In this document: piece after piece, positions 33,805-42,414 of the stretch
Layout of the letters: every line of letters begins with the position of its first letter
How positions within the stretch are numbered: position 1 is the first letter of the stretch
From: an uncultured Selenomonadales bacterium
GTDB taxonomy: Bacteria; Bacillota; Negativicutes; Selenomonadales; Selenomonadaceae
Assembly: GCA_947307055.1 (NCBI GenBank)
Contig: CAMZHX010000010.1
Span: 1 to 64,000, forward strand
Length of the DNA: 64,000 nt
Direction: 5' to 3'
Notes under the pieces: generated by a model
What the model saw: the letters and a program-made list of their open reading frames with translations, nothing else
What the model was told of the DNA's origin: nothing
Databases searched by the model: none
Position numbers and translations under genes: made by a program

Positions 33805-34458
33805 TCACTGTTCATCTTTGACGCCCTTTAGGACTTTAGCGTTGCCCATAAGCCCGAAATGTTTAAAGTCGTTGTCGGCATAAGCCATATCGCCGAAAGC
33901 GCGCATATCGTCTTTGGAAATTTTAACATTACCGGTCGCGATGATTTTATTTTCTGCGACTATCCAATCAAGCTTATCGCTCAAAAGTTTCGCGCCGTCA
34001 TGGGCAGTCACTTTGATATTATCGCTCGCGGTCAAAGTTTCCTGTTCGATACGCCATTCCAAGTGGTCGCATAAAAGTTCGTCTTCGTCGGTATTGGTGA
34101 CGCTGACTTCGCCTTCGGCATGAATAAATTTTTCAATCTGGTAGTAGGTGCCCTTCTTAGCTTTGAGCTCCCAAACTTTTTCCTTATCGTCGTCGCGCTG
34201 ATGAAATTTCCAAACTACGTCGTCCATCTCGAAAATTTGCGTTATACTGTCGATTCTCATTTTCGAGCAGGTCAGCTCCCAAATTACTAGCCCGTCTTTT
34301 TCCTCGACGATTGTATTTCCTTCGTACTCCATAAGCTTTGGCGGGTCGACTTTTTCAATCGGCGGCGGCGCGGAAGGTGTCGTTCTGATTGCCCACACCA
34401 CGACGCACACAACGAAAATTATCACCGTCGCCATTAAAATTTTTCCTCGTGTGCTCAT
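33805..34458 (-). CDS. lptC: LptC, LPS transport bitopic protein
   Basis: Inner-membrane anchored Lpt component that takes LPS from LptFG to LptA. One N-terminal membrane helix (KILMATVIIFVVCVVVWAI), then an LptC/OstA beta domain (VWELTCSKMRIDSITQIFEM, KKGTYYQIEKFIHAEGEVSV, NKIIATGNVKISKDDMRAFG). 217 residues, normal. The ATG overlaps the lpxL stop (ATGA). Confidence 0.92.
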   Translation of the reverse strand: MSTRGKILMATVIIFVVCVVVWAIRTTPSAPPPIEKVDPPKLMEYEGNTIVEEKDGLVIWELTCSKMRIDSITQIFEMDDVVWKFHQRDDDKEKVWELKAKKGTYYQIEKFIHAEGEVSVTNTDEDELLCDHLEWRIEQETLTASDNIKVTAHDGAKLLSDKLDWIVAENKIIATGNVKISKDDMRAFGDMAYADNDFKHFGLMGNAKVLKGVKDEQ

Positions 34459-35381
34459 GATTGCTCCTCTTTAGACTTTCTGCGAACCTTAACCGTATGA
34501 TGCTTATTAGTCTTTTGCATTTCGGGCGGCGTATTCCATCGCTTTTGAAACCAAAGCCATTGCGTCGGATTCTCGCGAATAACTTTTTCCAAAATTTTAG
34601 TCATTTTCTCCGTAAAGCGCAAGAGGTCTGCGTCGGTGTCGCCGGTGTCCTCGAAGCGCATAATTTCCCCTATTTTAACGACGTGCCGCCCATTTTCCTT
34701 GCGAAGTATGAATGCGGGCAAAACCGGCGCATTGAATCGCCTTGCGAAAACGGCGGGGCCTAGTGGCGTCGAAGCGGTCTTGCCTAAAAATTCTATGAAC
34801 GCTCCGCCGGGCCCTGCGTCTTGGTCGGCGAGGAAGCCCAAAATTTTTCCTTCCTTGAGGGCGCGTCCTGCTGCTCGCAATTCGTTTGTGCCGCGATTGA
34901 AAATTTCTACATGAATCGTCGCCCGCAAATCGTCCAAAGCTCGCGAGTATTCGGCATTTGGTTGCAATTTGGCTATCGCGGTGACCGGCATTCCGTTAAG
35001 AGAAAATGCCGCGCTCAACCACTCCCATGTTCCTACATGCCCCGTTAAAACTACCACGCCTTGTCCGCCTAATAACGCCGTGCGCATTCTCTCCAAATTT
35101 TCTATCTCCATGTACTCCGACAAATTTTTTTCGTTGAGGTTGGGCATATAGAGTATGTCGAGCATATTGCGCGCCAAGTTCACGAACGACGCCCGAACGA
35201 GTTTTCGCGCTTGAGCCTCCGAAATTTTTAGCGCAGGCATCATTTGTGCGACTGCTCGTTCCCGCTGCTTTTTGACGAGCAAGTAATATAAATTCCCGAA
35301 CACCCGCCCCAAAAATAAAAGTACGTCGTAGGGCAGGAGCCGTATCAATCTGCTCATCAACATCAGCGTTTTGTATAGCAT
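34455..35381 (-). CDS. lpxL: LpxL/HtrB-type lipid A acyltransferase
   Basis: Adds a secondary acyl chain to lipid A. Lysophospholipid acyltransferase fold with the catalytic H-x4-D-type motif seen as LTGHVGTWEWLSA (HVGTWE, as in LpxL), followed by GILGFLADQDAG and FIEFLGKTASTPLGPAVFARR. An N-terminal hydrophobic helix anchors it (LIRLLPYDVLLFLGRVFGNL). Start at 35381 with GGAGG six bases upstream; an upstream frame overlaps the previous gene and is not needed. The tail is basic. Co-transcribed with lptC. Confidence 0.92.
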   Translation of the reverse strand: MLYKTLMLMSRLIRLLPYDVLLFLGRVFGNLYYLLVKKQRERAVAQMMPALKISEAQARKLVRASFVNLARNMLDILYMPNLNEKNLSEYMEIENLERMRTALLGGQGVVVLTGHVGTWEWLSAAFSLNGMPVTAIAKLQPNAEYSRALDDLRATIHVEIFNRGTNELRAAGRALKEGKILGFLADQDAGPGGAFIEFLGKTASTPLGPAVFARRFNAPVLPAFILRKENGRHVVKIGEIMRFEDTGDTDADLLRFTEKMTKILEKVIRENPTQWLWFQKRWNTPPEMQKTNKHHTVKVRRKSKEEQS

Positions 35382-35398
35382 TTTGTCCTCCAAAAATT

Positions 35399-36592
35399 TT
35401 ATTCGCCTAAGAGAATTGCGACGTTCTTGTCGAGAATGTAGCAATCATGACGTTTCGGCATAGGGTAATTATATTCCTGTGCCAGCTCGAAAAGTTCGTT
35501 GTAAAAAACATAATTATCGGCGTTCGCGACGACTTTGGCTTTATACTCAAAAGATTTTTCATTGTAAGTCTTGAGGTCGAAGACTTGTGAAAAATTTTCC
35601 AGCTTGCCTAAAATCTCCAGTGCCAACAAAGTCCGCAAACACTTATCACAAAAACTACAATTCCCTGTAGAATTGCTGCCCACGAAGTGAACTCGGCAGA
35701 CGTTCAAATATTTTTGCGCGATATGCCAATCAGCAAGATTTTTAATTTTGTCGACGCGGCGATATTGGCAACCGTCAATAATTAACTCGGTGCGCTCGGT
35801 TCCTATCAACGGTACAAAGTACGGCTCGCAAAACTCCGCAAGGTCGAAGAGTTTATATTTGGTGCCGCTATTTTTCATGCCTTTGTAATTGCAAGCACTC
35901 CCGATATAATATCGGCGGATTGCGTTTTGCATAGCCAACACACATGAATAATGCGCTAAAAAAAGCGGGGTGTCGCCGTGTTCTGCGAGGAAAAATTCTT
36001 GGAAATTGGTATCAATCGGGCAAAGCGGCAAGCCCAATTCCCCAGCAAGCGCAATCCCTCTTTCGACGCGACTTTGAGCAATGTATTGCGTTATGGAATC
36101 TTCGACTTTGCCATTCGAGCCGCAGTTAAAAAAGAACATCGCGTTAATTTTGTAATCGGGGTCGGTCTCGTTAATGAATCGGTCGTAAAGTGTGGAAAGG
36201 GAATCGACACCACAGGAAATGCCCGTGCCGATTAAAATCCCTTGCGCTTGAGTGGGCGCGAAACCGTCAACTATAATCTTGACCGGCGAGAGTTTAGGCA
36301 AGAAGTCGCAGAGAATTTTTTGCCCATACCATATCAAATTTTTATAGAGCCGCTTTGAAACGTTGCCGCAAATCCTAAAGTCGGTTTTGTAAGTCATCGC
36401 CAAATATAGCGGGACGAGTAAGAACGGGTCGAAAGTATCATTGACTAAAAGGCGGTCGTAATTCGCGTCAATTTCAAACCACATAGTCTCGGCGGGGGCG
36501 GCGACGTTTATATCGGTGAATTTTATATCGACTTCGAGACGCGCCCTCTTCCCACCCGAATGATATTTGCGCAAATTGGAAATTTCTATCAC
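35399..36592 (-). CDS. QueC-like PP-loop protein, tandem paralogue 1
   Basis: Unassigned protein with two QueC-like marks: a PP-loop (GTGISCGVDSLSTLYD; SxGxDS) for ATP binding, and a cysteine set C-x11-C-x2-C-x2-C-L-R (ending NCSFCDKCLRTL) as in the QueC zinc site. The N-terminal 110 residues form a separate conserved module (VIEISNLRK, FRICGNVSKRLYKN). Start is GTG at 36592, seven bases after GGAGG. With its two neighbours it lies inside the LPS block just before lpxL. Function unknown: nucleoside-type amidation or nitrile synthesis, and sugar amidation as in WbpG, are both possible. Confidence 0.65.
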   Translation of the reverse strand: MIEISNLRKYHSGGKRARLEVDIKFTDINVAAPAETMWFEIDANYDRLLVNDTFDPFLLVPLYLAMTYKTDFRICGNVSKRLYKNLIWYGQKILCDFLPKLSPVKIIVDGFAPTQAQGILIGTGISCGVDSLSTLYDRFINETDPDYKINAMFFFNCGSNGKVEDSITQYIAQSRVERGIALAGELGLPLCPIDTNFQEFFLAEHGDTPLFLAHYSCVLAMQNAIRRYYIGSACNYKGMKNSGTKYKLFDLAEFCEPYFVPLIGTERTELIIDGCQYRRVDKIKNLADWHIAQKYLNVCRVHFVGSNSTGNCSFCDKCLRTLLALEILGKLENFSQVFDLKTYNEKSFEYKAKVVANADNYVFYNELFELAQEYNYPMPKRHDCYILDKNVAILLGE

Positions 36593-36605
36593 GATAAATC
36601 CTCCG

Positions 36606-37727
36606 TCACGGCATAGGGAAATTATTTTCCTTAGCGAATTCAAAATTCTCTGTAGCGAAAACTCTTCTACCATTTTTCGCGACGCAATGCGCTTTATAAT
36701 CTTCCGCCACTTCGCGATACTTTGCTAGGTCGAAAACTTTGGCGAAGGCGTCGAGCTTACCCATTACCTCCAAAGGAAACATTGTCATCAAGCATTTATC
36801 GCAAAGTCCGCAATTTGAAGCGTCTTCGCTGTAGTTGTTGCAGACGTTGAGATATTTTTGCGCAATGCTCCAGTCGGCGATATTTTTAACCTTGTCGACG
36901 CGCCGATATTGCCCGCCGTCAATAATCAACTCGGTGCGCTCGTTCTGAATCAGCGGAACCAAATACAAATCGCAAAAAGCCGACATATCATCGCGCCGCG
37001 AAAATTTTTTTATCTGCTCATAGTTTAGCGCGTTCGGAACGTAGTACCTTGAAACGGCGCGGCTCACACTTAAAACGCAAGAATAAATCGCCAGGTAAAG
37101 AAATTTCGTCCAGTCCTTAGCCTTCCTGAAGGCGTGCAGATTTGTATTTAAAAAATAGCACGGCAAGCCCAAATCTTTTGCGGCGAGCTTGCAGAACTCT
37201 GCACGCTTCAAAATAAGTCCTTGCCATTTCGGGTCGTCGAAGTCGCCATTTGCCGCGCAGTTGAAATAGAATAGCGCATTGATTTTATAATCTTGGTCGG
37301 TCTCGTTAATAAAGTGGTCGTGAATGGTCGCGAGCGAGTCGACGCCACAAGAAATCCCCGTCGCTACGATTTTGCCGCGCTTTTTAGGCGGCTCGGTGAA
37401 ACCGTCGACAATGAACTTGACCGGCGACAACGCATTATAAAAGTCGCACAAAATTTTTGGAACGTACCACTTGATATTTTGATAAAGCTTTTTGGAGACG
37501 TTCCCGCAAATGTGCAAGTCTTGCTTGTGGAGCATCGCCAACCAAAGCGGCACTAAAACAAAAGCGTCATAGCTATCATCGGCGAACAGGTGCCCATATT
37601 TTTTATCAAGCTCGAAGTAAAGCGTTTTCTCCTTGTAAGGCGATGTCATATCGAGAAATTTTATATCGGCCTCAAGGCGCGTCACGTCTCCCGAAGTGCG
37701 CTTACGTAAATTTGAAATTTCTATCAA
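36606..37727 (-). CDS. QueC-like PP-loop protein, tandem paralogue 2
   Basis: Paralogue of the 35399 and 37780 genes over the whole length. PP-loop TGISCGVDSLATIHDHF, cysteine set ending NCGLCDKCLMTM, N-terminal module MIEISNLRKRTSGDVTRLEA and LHICGNVSKKLYQN. TTG start about eight bases after AGGGA. 373 residues. Fourteen bases from paralogue 1. The basic-aromatic middle (YFNCAANGDF, RRDDMSAFCDLYLVPLI) varies most between copies, as expected of a substrate region. Function unknown. Confidence 0.65.
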   Translation of the reverse strand: MIEISNLRKRTSGDVTRLEADIKFLDMTSPYKEKTLYFELDKKYGHLFADDSYDAFVLVPLWLAMLHKQDLHICGNVSKKLYQNIKWYVPKILCDFYNALSPVKFIVDGFTEPPKKRGKIVATGISCGVDSLATIHDHFINETDQDYKINALFYFNCAANGDFDDPKWQGLILKRAEFCKLAAKDLGLPCYFLNTNLHAFRKAKDWTKFLYLAIYSCVLSVSRAVSRYYVPNALNYEQIKKFSRRDDMSAFCDLYLVPLIQNERTELIIDGGQYRRVDKVKNIADWSIAQKYLNVCNNYSEDASNCGLCDKCLMTMFPLEVMGKLDAFAKVFDLAKYREVAEDYKAHCVAKNGRRVFATENFEFAKENNFPMP

Positions 37728-37779
37728 GGTAAATCCCTCACTGATTAAGGTTATCAGAATTATTATTGCAACCGAGATT

Positions 37780-38980
37780 CTATTTTTTCTTAACGACCGC
37801 GACAGGCTTTTTCTTGACCGCAGTGGCAGGTTTATTCAATGCCGGCATCGGGAAATTGTTTTCTTTGGCAAAGTCCACGCTCTCCGTCTCAAAAGGCTCT
37901 TTGCCGTAATTTTTCAGGCAACGAAGTTTGTATTTGTCAGAAATCGTTTTATATTTTTCAATATCGAAGACCCCGGAGAAATTATCCAGCTTACCAAGAA
38001 TCTCCAAGGGCAACAAGGTTCGCAGACACTTAGGACAAACACTGCAATTCAAACCATTGGAAGTATATGTATTGCAAGGATGTAAGTATTTTTGACTAAT
38101 TTCCCAGTTGACAATATTCTTAACTTTATCCGTGCGACGATATTGACAACCATCGGGGATAAGCTCCAAATTCTCCGTTTGAATCAGAGGAATAAGATAT
38201 GATTCCGAAAATTCCGCAATATCCTTGTGCGCAAATTTGTTAAATACTTTTGCCTGTTGATAATCAAAAGTAGCGGGCATGTAGTAGCGACAAATTGCAT
38301 TGCTCAAACTCAAAACACAAGATGATAATGAAAGATGCGCAATGGAAAAATATTTGCCTCGTAGATCCTTCATTTTTGTGTTGAAGGCATATAGATTTGT
38401 TTCCAATGAATACATAGGCAAATTCATGCTGTCAGCAGCAAGTCGATTCCCTTCGAATGATTTATCGAAAAAGTCTTGATTGTCTAAGATTTTCTTATGT
38501 GTGCGCATTTCGTGATTGAAATGAAATAACGCATTGATTCGATAATTGGGATCATCTTCCCTTATGAAGTGATCGTAAATTGTTGAAAATGAATCTACAC
38601 CGCAAGAAAGACTCGCGCCTGTCAAAGTGCCCTTGGGTTTTGTCGAAGTAAAACCGTCGACGGTAAGATTAATGAGCGTAAGGGCTTTCGAGAAATCGCA
38701 AAAAATTCGCGGAATATACCACTTGATATTTTGGTAGAGTTTCCTAGAAATATTACCGCAAATGTGCAAGTCCTGCTTATGGTACATCGCCACAAACAAC
38801 GGCACGAGAACGAAAGCGTCATAAGAATCATCAGCGAGCATGTCGGCATTTTCATCGGCAATTTCAAAGTACAACGTTTTCTCCTTGTAAGGTGACTCCA
38901 TGCCGATAAAATCTATATCAGCTTCAAGACGTGTTAGCCCCCCCCCCACTGATTTTACGTAAATTGGAAATTTTAATCAT
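37780..38980 (-). CDS. QueC-like PP-loop protein, paralogue 3, out of frame at a poly-G tract (phase-variable form)
   Basis: Same family as the two downstream genes (GASLSCGVDSFSTIYDHF; NCSVCPKCLRTLLPLEILG), plus a basic tail with two VKKKP-like units. The natural start is the ATG at 38980, seven bases after GGAGG, and reads MIKISNLRKISGGG as in the paralogues. A run of ten G (38938-38947) then shifts the frame and a TGA follows at once. Nine or twelve G would restore a full-length protein. In this state only a GTG at 38949, without a ribosome site, could start the rest. Either a phase-off switch or a sequencing slip. Confidence 0.7.
38938..38947 (-). repeat. Homopolymer of ten G in the 5' coding region
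   Basis: Ten C on the plus strand, the only such tract noticed in the window, located at codons 12-15 of paralogue 3. Tracts of this kind mutate by slipped-strand mispairing. Confidence 0.9.
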
Positions 38981-38993
38981 GGCAAAACCTCCG

Positions 38994-39563
38994 TTATTGG
39001 TTAAGTGATTTTGATTTGTCATCGAGTTCGGGCGTAGTGTAGCGTTCGATAATCTCCTGCCAAAATCCTTGCGCCTTCAAAATAAATTCGATAATCTCAC
39101 GAGCAGCTCCGCGACCGCCGAAATTATTCGAGACGTAATGCGCCTGCTCAACGACTTCGGGCGAAGCGTCTGCAACTGCCGCTCTGAAGCCGACTTGCAC
39201 AAAGACCGGCAAATCAATCACATCATCAGCAATGTAACAAATTTGCTCGTCCGTCAAGTTAAAGTGCGCCTTGATTTTCTTATAAGCGTCGCGCTTATTC
39301 ATCTGCCCTTGCAGGACGAAATTTATTTTCAACTCGGCGGCGCGATGGCTCGTTATGCCCGAAGTCCTGCCCGTAATTATCGCGGTTTTGATTCCGCACG
39401 ATTGCGCAAGGGTTATGCCAAAACCGTCGCGGCTGTGAAACGATTTGAAAATTTCGCCGTGCTCGCCGATTTGCAATCTGCCGTCGGTTAGCACGCCGTC
39501 CACGTCGAATATTATTAGCTTAACTTGCCGCGCTCTGTCAAGTGCCTCTGCTGAAATTTTCAT
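38994..39563 (-). CDS. kdsC: KdsC, Kdo 8-phosphate phosphatase
   Basis: HAD phosphatase giving free Kdo for the LPS inner core. Motif I IFDVDGVLTDG, motif II IITGRTS, motif III with ICYIADDVIDLPV and the short cap-less fold; KSFHSRDGFGI and NNFGGRGAAREI are KdsC phrases. Start at 39563 (MKISAEAL) with GAGGA eight bases upstream, again inside a family A repeat head. 189 residues, typical. The other kds genes are not in the window. Followed by the three PP-loop genes. Confidence 0.94.
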   Translation of the reverse strand: MKISAEALDRARQVKLIIFDVDGVLTDGRLQIGEHGEIFKSFHSRDGFGITLAQSCGIKTAIITGRTSGITSHRAAELKINFVLQGQMNKRDAYKKIKAHFNLTDEQICYIADDVIDLPVFVQVGFRAAVADASPEVVEQAHYVSNNFGGRGAAREIIEFILKAQGFWQEIIERYTTPELDDKSKSLNQ

Positions 39564-39598
39564 TTTTAATTCCTCATTCCTAATTGCTTTCAAAAGGC
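39564..39598 (-). repeat. Family A repeat head between sufC and kdsC
   Basis: Minus strand AAAGCAATTAGGAATGAGGA then ATTAAAA. It supplies both the TAG stop of sufC and the ribosome site of kdsC. Confidence 0.6.
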
Positions 39599-40311
39599 GC
39601 GTAGCCGTGCTCGGAAACTTCGCTGACGAGTTCCGCGCCGCCACTCTTGACGATTTGCCCGTTCAAAAAGATATGAGCGCGATTAACCGGCAAGTGCTTT
39701 AAAATTTGCGCGTTGTGAGTGATGATAATGCAGGAATTATTTTCGTTATGGAATTTGGCGACGCCTTTTGAAACGATTTCTACGGCGTCAACGTCAAGAC
39801 CGCTATCGGTTTCGTCGAGGAGCGCGAGTTTAGGATTGAGGACGAGCAGTTGAAGAATCTCGTTGCGTTTTTTTTCGCCGCCGCTGAACCCGACGTTCAT
39901 ATATCGGCTAGCGTATTCGGGATTGATTTGCAAATCGTTCATGATAGCGCGCAAGTCTTTGCGGAATTGGAGAATTTTAATTTTCGCGCCGGTTACGGAT
40001 TGCTTAGCGGTGCGGAGCATATTTTCTACAGTGATGCCGGGGATTTCCTCTGGGTTTTGGAACGATAAAAAAATCCCGCGCCGTGCTCGCTCGAAAGTTT
40101 TCAGCGCGGATAAGTTTTCGCCCTCGAAGTAGATTTCGCCGCTCGTGATTTCGTATTTGGGGTGGCCTAAGATAACATTCATAAGCGTTGACTTGCCGGA
40201 GCCGTTCGCGCCTAAAATTACGTGAACTTCGCCGGTGCCGACGCGCAAATTTACTCCGCGCAAAATTTCTTTGTCGCCGGCTTTGACGTGTAGATTTTTT
40301 ATATCAAGCAA
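39580..40311 (-). CDS. sufC: SufC, Fe-S assembly ATPase
   Basis: ABC-type ATPase of the SUF complex. GANGSGKSTLMNVILGHP (Walker A with the SufC phrase), FLSFQNPEEIPGI (Q-loop), VGFSGGEKKRNEILQ (signature), LALLDETDSGLDVDA (Walker B) and IITHNAQIL are diagnostic. Start probably the TTG at 40311, eight bases after AGGAG; a GTG at 40320 overlaps the AGGAG. SufB and SufD are not adjacent, unlike most suf operons. The stop is inside a family A repeat head. Confidence 0.92.
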   Translation of the reverse strand: MLDIKNLHVKAGDKEILRGVNLRVGTGEVHVILGANGSGKSTLMNVILGHPKYEITSGEIYFEGENLSALKTFERARRGIFLSFQNPEEIPGITVENMLRTAKQSVTGAKIKILQFRKDLRAIMNDLQINPEYASRYMNVGFSGGEKKRNEILQLLVLNPKLALLDETDSGLDVDAVEIVSKGVAKFHNENNSCIIITHNAQILKHLPVNRAHIFLNGQIVKSGGAELVSEVSEHGYAPFESN

Positions 40312-40326
40312 AAGAATCACTCCTTA

Positions 40327-41103
40327 CTAAGGGAAAAGGGGTAAGGGAAATGGGAAAAGCGAGTTTGAAAGGGAAAAGTTTTCTCCATACTTCTCCCTAC
40401 TTCTCCCTTCTCCCATCTCCCTTTTCCCTATTAAATCTTTAACGACTTCGCCCGCGATAATCAAACCTGCAACACTCGGAACAAAAGCCGCACTGCCAAT
40501 AAAATTTTGAACGGGGCGCGGCATTTCATCGGAGTAAACGACCTTGAGATTTTTAATCCCGCGCTCCTTGAGCTTCTTGCGCAAAATTTTCGCTACAGGG
40601 TCGACTGCTGTCTGAAAAATATCCGCCACTTTGAATCGCGTTGGGTCAAGCTTATTGCCCGCGCCCATGCTCGAAATAATTTTTACTTCGCGCCTTGTGC
40701 ACTCCTCGACCAAAAAAATTTTCGCGGTGATATTGTCAATCGCGTCGACAACGTAATCATAATCGCAAATAAAAAAATCCTCAACGGGTTCGGCGGGCAA
40801 TAAAAATTTCTGAATCGCATCGACCTGCGCGGAAGGATTTATATCGAGGACACGTTCGCGCATGACTTCGACCTTAGACCTGCCGACCGTCGAGTTAAGC
40901 GCGTGAATCTGCCTGTTGATATTCGTTTCGTCGATGTTGTCCTTGTCAATCAAAATCAAATGACCAATGCCCGACCGCGCTAAGGCCTCTACGGTAAACG
41001 AGCCGACCCCGCCCACTCCGAATACTGCGACCGTTGCCCCGCTTAGCTTTGTGAAATTTTCTTCGCCGATTAGAAGTTTCAACCGATTAAAGCTGTCCGT
41101 CAT
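40327..41103 (-). CDS. tcdA: TcdA (CsdL), tRNA t6A dehydratase, with a repeat-encoded tail
   Basis: E1-like enzyme that cyclises t6A to ct6A. Adenylation fold: VAVFGVGGVGSFTVEALARSG, LIDKDNIDETNINRQ, DYVVDAIDNITAKIFL and SSMGAGNKLDPTRFKV are conserved. The core ends at EVVKDLI; the last 30 or so residues (GKREMGEGRSREKYG and beyond, ending PFPLPLFP) are coded by the family B repeat, which here has no in-frame stop. The ATG overlaps the ftsZ stop. Fits the tsaB and tsaE genes nearby. Confidence 0.92.
   Translation of the reverse strand: MTDSFNRLKLLIGEENFTKLSGATVAVFGVGGVGSFTVEALARSGIGHLILIDKDNIDETNINRQIHALNSTVGRSKVEVMRERVLDINPSAQVDAIQKFLLPAEPVEDFFICDYDYVVDAIDNITAKIFLVEECTRREVKIISSMGAGNKLDPTRFKVADIFQTAVDPVAKILRKKLKERGIKNLKVVYSDEMPRPVQNFIGSAAFVPSVAGLIIAGEVVKDLIGKREMGEGRSREKYGENFSLSNSLFPFPLPLFP
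40330..40430. repeat. Repeat family B inside the tcdA 3' end
   Basis: GGGAAAAGGGGTAAGGGAAA words facing TTCTCCCATCTCCC words. It codes the tail of TcdA and almost reaches sufC. Confidence 0.8.
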
Positions 41104-42284
41104 TTGTTATCCCTCGGACGGAAGATAAATTGCGGCAGTTGGAATTTATTTTCGGGCGGCGGCTCAGGCGACTTGGGCGGGTCGAGCGTAAAACCTTTGG
41201 AGACCGTGACGCTTGATTTCGGGACTTCAATCGTCGGGGACTTTAGCGCGAGGCTGTCAACAAAATCCGTCGCGATAATCGTCGCTTGAATCGTGCCGTT
41301 CATGCTCTTATCAATGACCGTGCCGAGAATAATATTAACGTCGTCTTCGGTCTGGTCGAAAATGTAACTGGCGGCGGCGTTCACGTCGTGTATCGGCAAA
41401 GTCTCATCGCCGGTAATGTTCAGAATAATTCCGCGCGCGCCCTTTAACGACTTGTCAATCAGCGGACTTTGAATCGCCTCTTGCACAGCTTTAACCGCGC
41501 TGATATTACTGCGCCCAATTCCTAGCAATGCATCGCTCGATTCGCTCTGGCGGAAAATCGTAGTCATGTCGGCAAAGTCTACGTTGATAACTCCGGTCGT
41601 CAAAATCAATTCGGCAACGCATCGAATAGCCTGCCGCAAAACCGAATCCGCCGCGTTAAAAGCAGTGACTATATTTAAATCTTTATTTTCGGGGAGCTTC
41701 ATTAGGTTATCATTTTTAACGGTAATCAGCGCGTCCATGTACGATTGCATACGGACGATGCCTTCATTAGCGATACGTTGTTTGCGTCTGCCCTCAAAAG
41801 TAAAAGGCAAAGTCACGACACCAACAGTCAACATGCCCAATTCCTTAGCGAGCCTAGCAACAACAGGAGCCGCGCCGGTACCAGTTCCGCCGCCCATGCC
41901 AGCTGTTATGAAAATCATATCTGCGCCGAGCATCATTTCCTTGAGGCGTTCGGAATCATTTTTCGCGGCAAGTTCGCCGAGTTCAACCCTTCCGCCAGTG
42001 CCGCGCCCTTTCGTCACCGACTCGCCTATTTGCACTGCGCGGATTGTACCTAAATTGGAAAGGCCCAGCACGTGCGAATCGGTATTGACCGCGACCAAAT
42101 CAATTTCCAAAAAATCGCTCTCGGCAATTCGTTTCAAGACGCTATTGCCGCCGCCGCCCACGCCGAAAACTTTTATCGTGACAAGGGCTTTTTTAATCGC
42201 CGCGTTGTCAGCCGCCTTTTGTTTATCTCTGTTCAGGCGAAGTTTATTCAACGCCTCCTGGATTGCCGCATCATTAGCCCCCAT
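41100..42284 (-). CDS. ftsZ: FtsZ-like tubulin GTPase with an N-terminal extension
   Basis: Cell-division GTPase family. Tubulin signature AGMGGGTGTGAAPVVA, nucleotide loop VFGVGGGGNSVLKRI, T7 loop NVDFADMTTIF and a C-terminal peptide (QLPQFIFRPRDNK) like the FtsA/ZipA-binding tail. About 34 residues precede the fold, longer than usual, with two similar helices (AIQEALNKL, AIKKALVTI). GGGGNSV replaces the common GGGGNNAV. ftsA and the dcw genes are not adjacent, so this may be a second FtsZ. Start at 42284 after AAGGAAAG. Confidence 0.88.
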   Translation of the reverse strand: MGANDAAIQEALNKLRLNRDKQKAADNAAIKKALVTIKVFGVGGGGNSVLKRIAESDFLEIDLVAVNTDSHVLGLSNLGTIRAVQIGESVTKGRGTGGRVELGELAAKNDSERLKEMMLGADMIFITAGMGGGTGTGAAPVVARLAKELGMLTVGVVTLPFTFEGRRKQRIANEGIVRMQSYMDALITVKNDNLMKLPENKDLNIVTAFNAADSVLRQAIRCVAELILTTGVINVDFADMTTIFRQSESSDALLGIGRSNISAVKAVQEAIQSPLIDKSLKGARGIILNITGDETLPIHDVNAAASYIFDQTEDDVNIILGTVIDKSMNGTIQATIIATDFVDSLALKSPTIEVPKSSVTVSKGFTLDPPKSPEPPPENKFQLPQFIFRPRDNK

Positions 42285-42345
42285 AACTTTCTTTCCTTTC
42301 AAAAATATTTCTAGCAAATTTCGACGCGCAGTTTTAATTTCCTTC

Positions 42346-42374
42346 AGTTACTTTTAAAAAGTAACCAAACAGCG
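42346..42374. repeat. Palindrome family D, copy 1
   Basis: GTTACTTTT-A-AAAAGTAAC followed by CAAACAGCG. Copies at 50505-50534 (reverse) and 58110-58136. Confidence 0.7.
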
Positions 42375-42377
42375 TTT

Positions 42378-42414
42378 CATTACGCATTACGCATTACGAA
42401 TTACGCATTGCTTT
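42378..42414. repeat. Repeat family A, partial copy
   Basis: CATTACGCATTACGCATTACG followed by AATTACGCATTGCTTTTT; it carries the stop codon of the DMT transporter gene. Confidence 0.75.
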
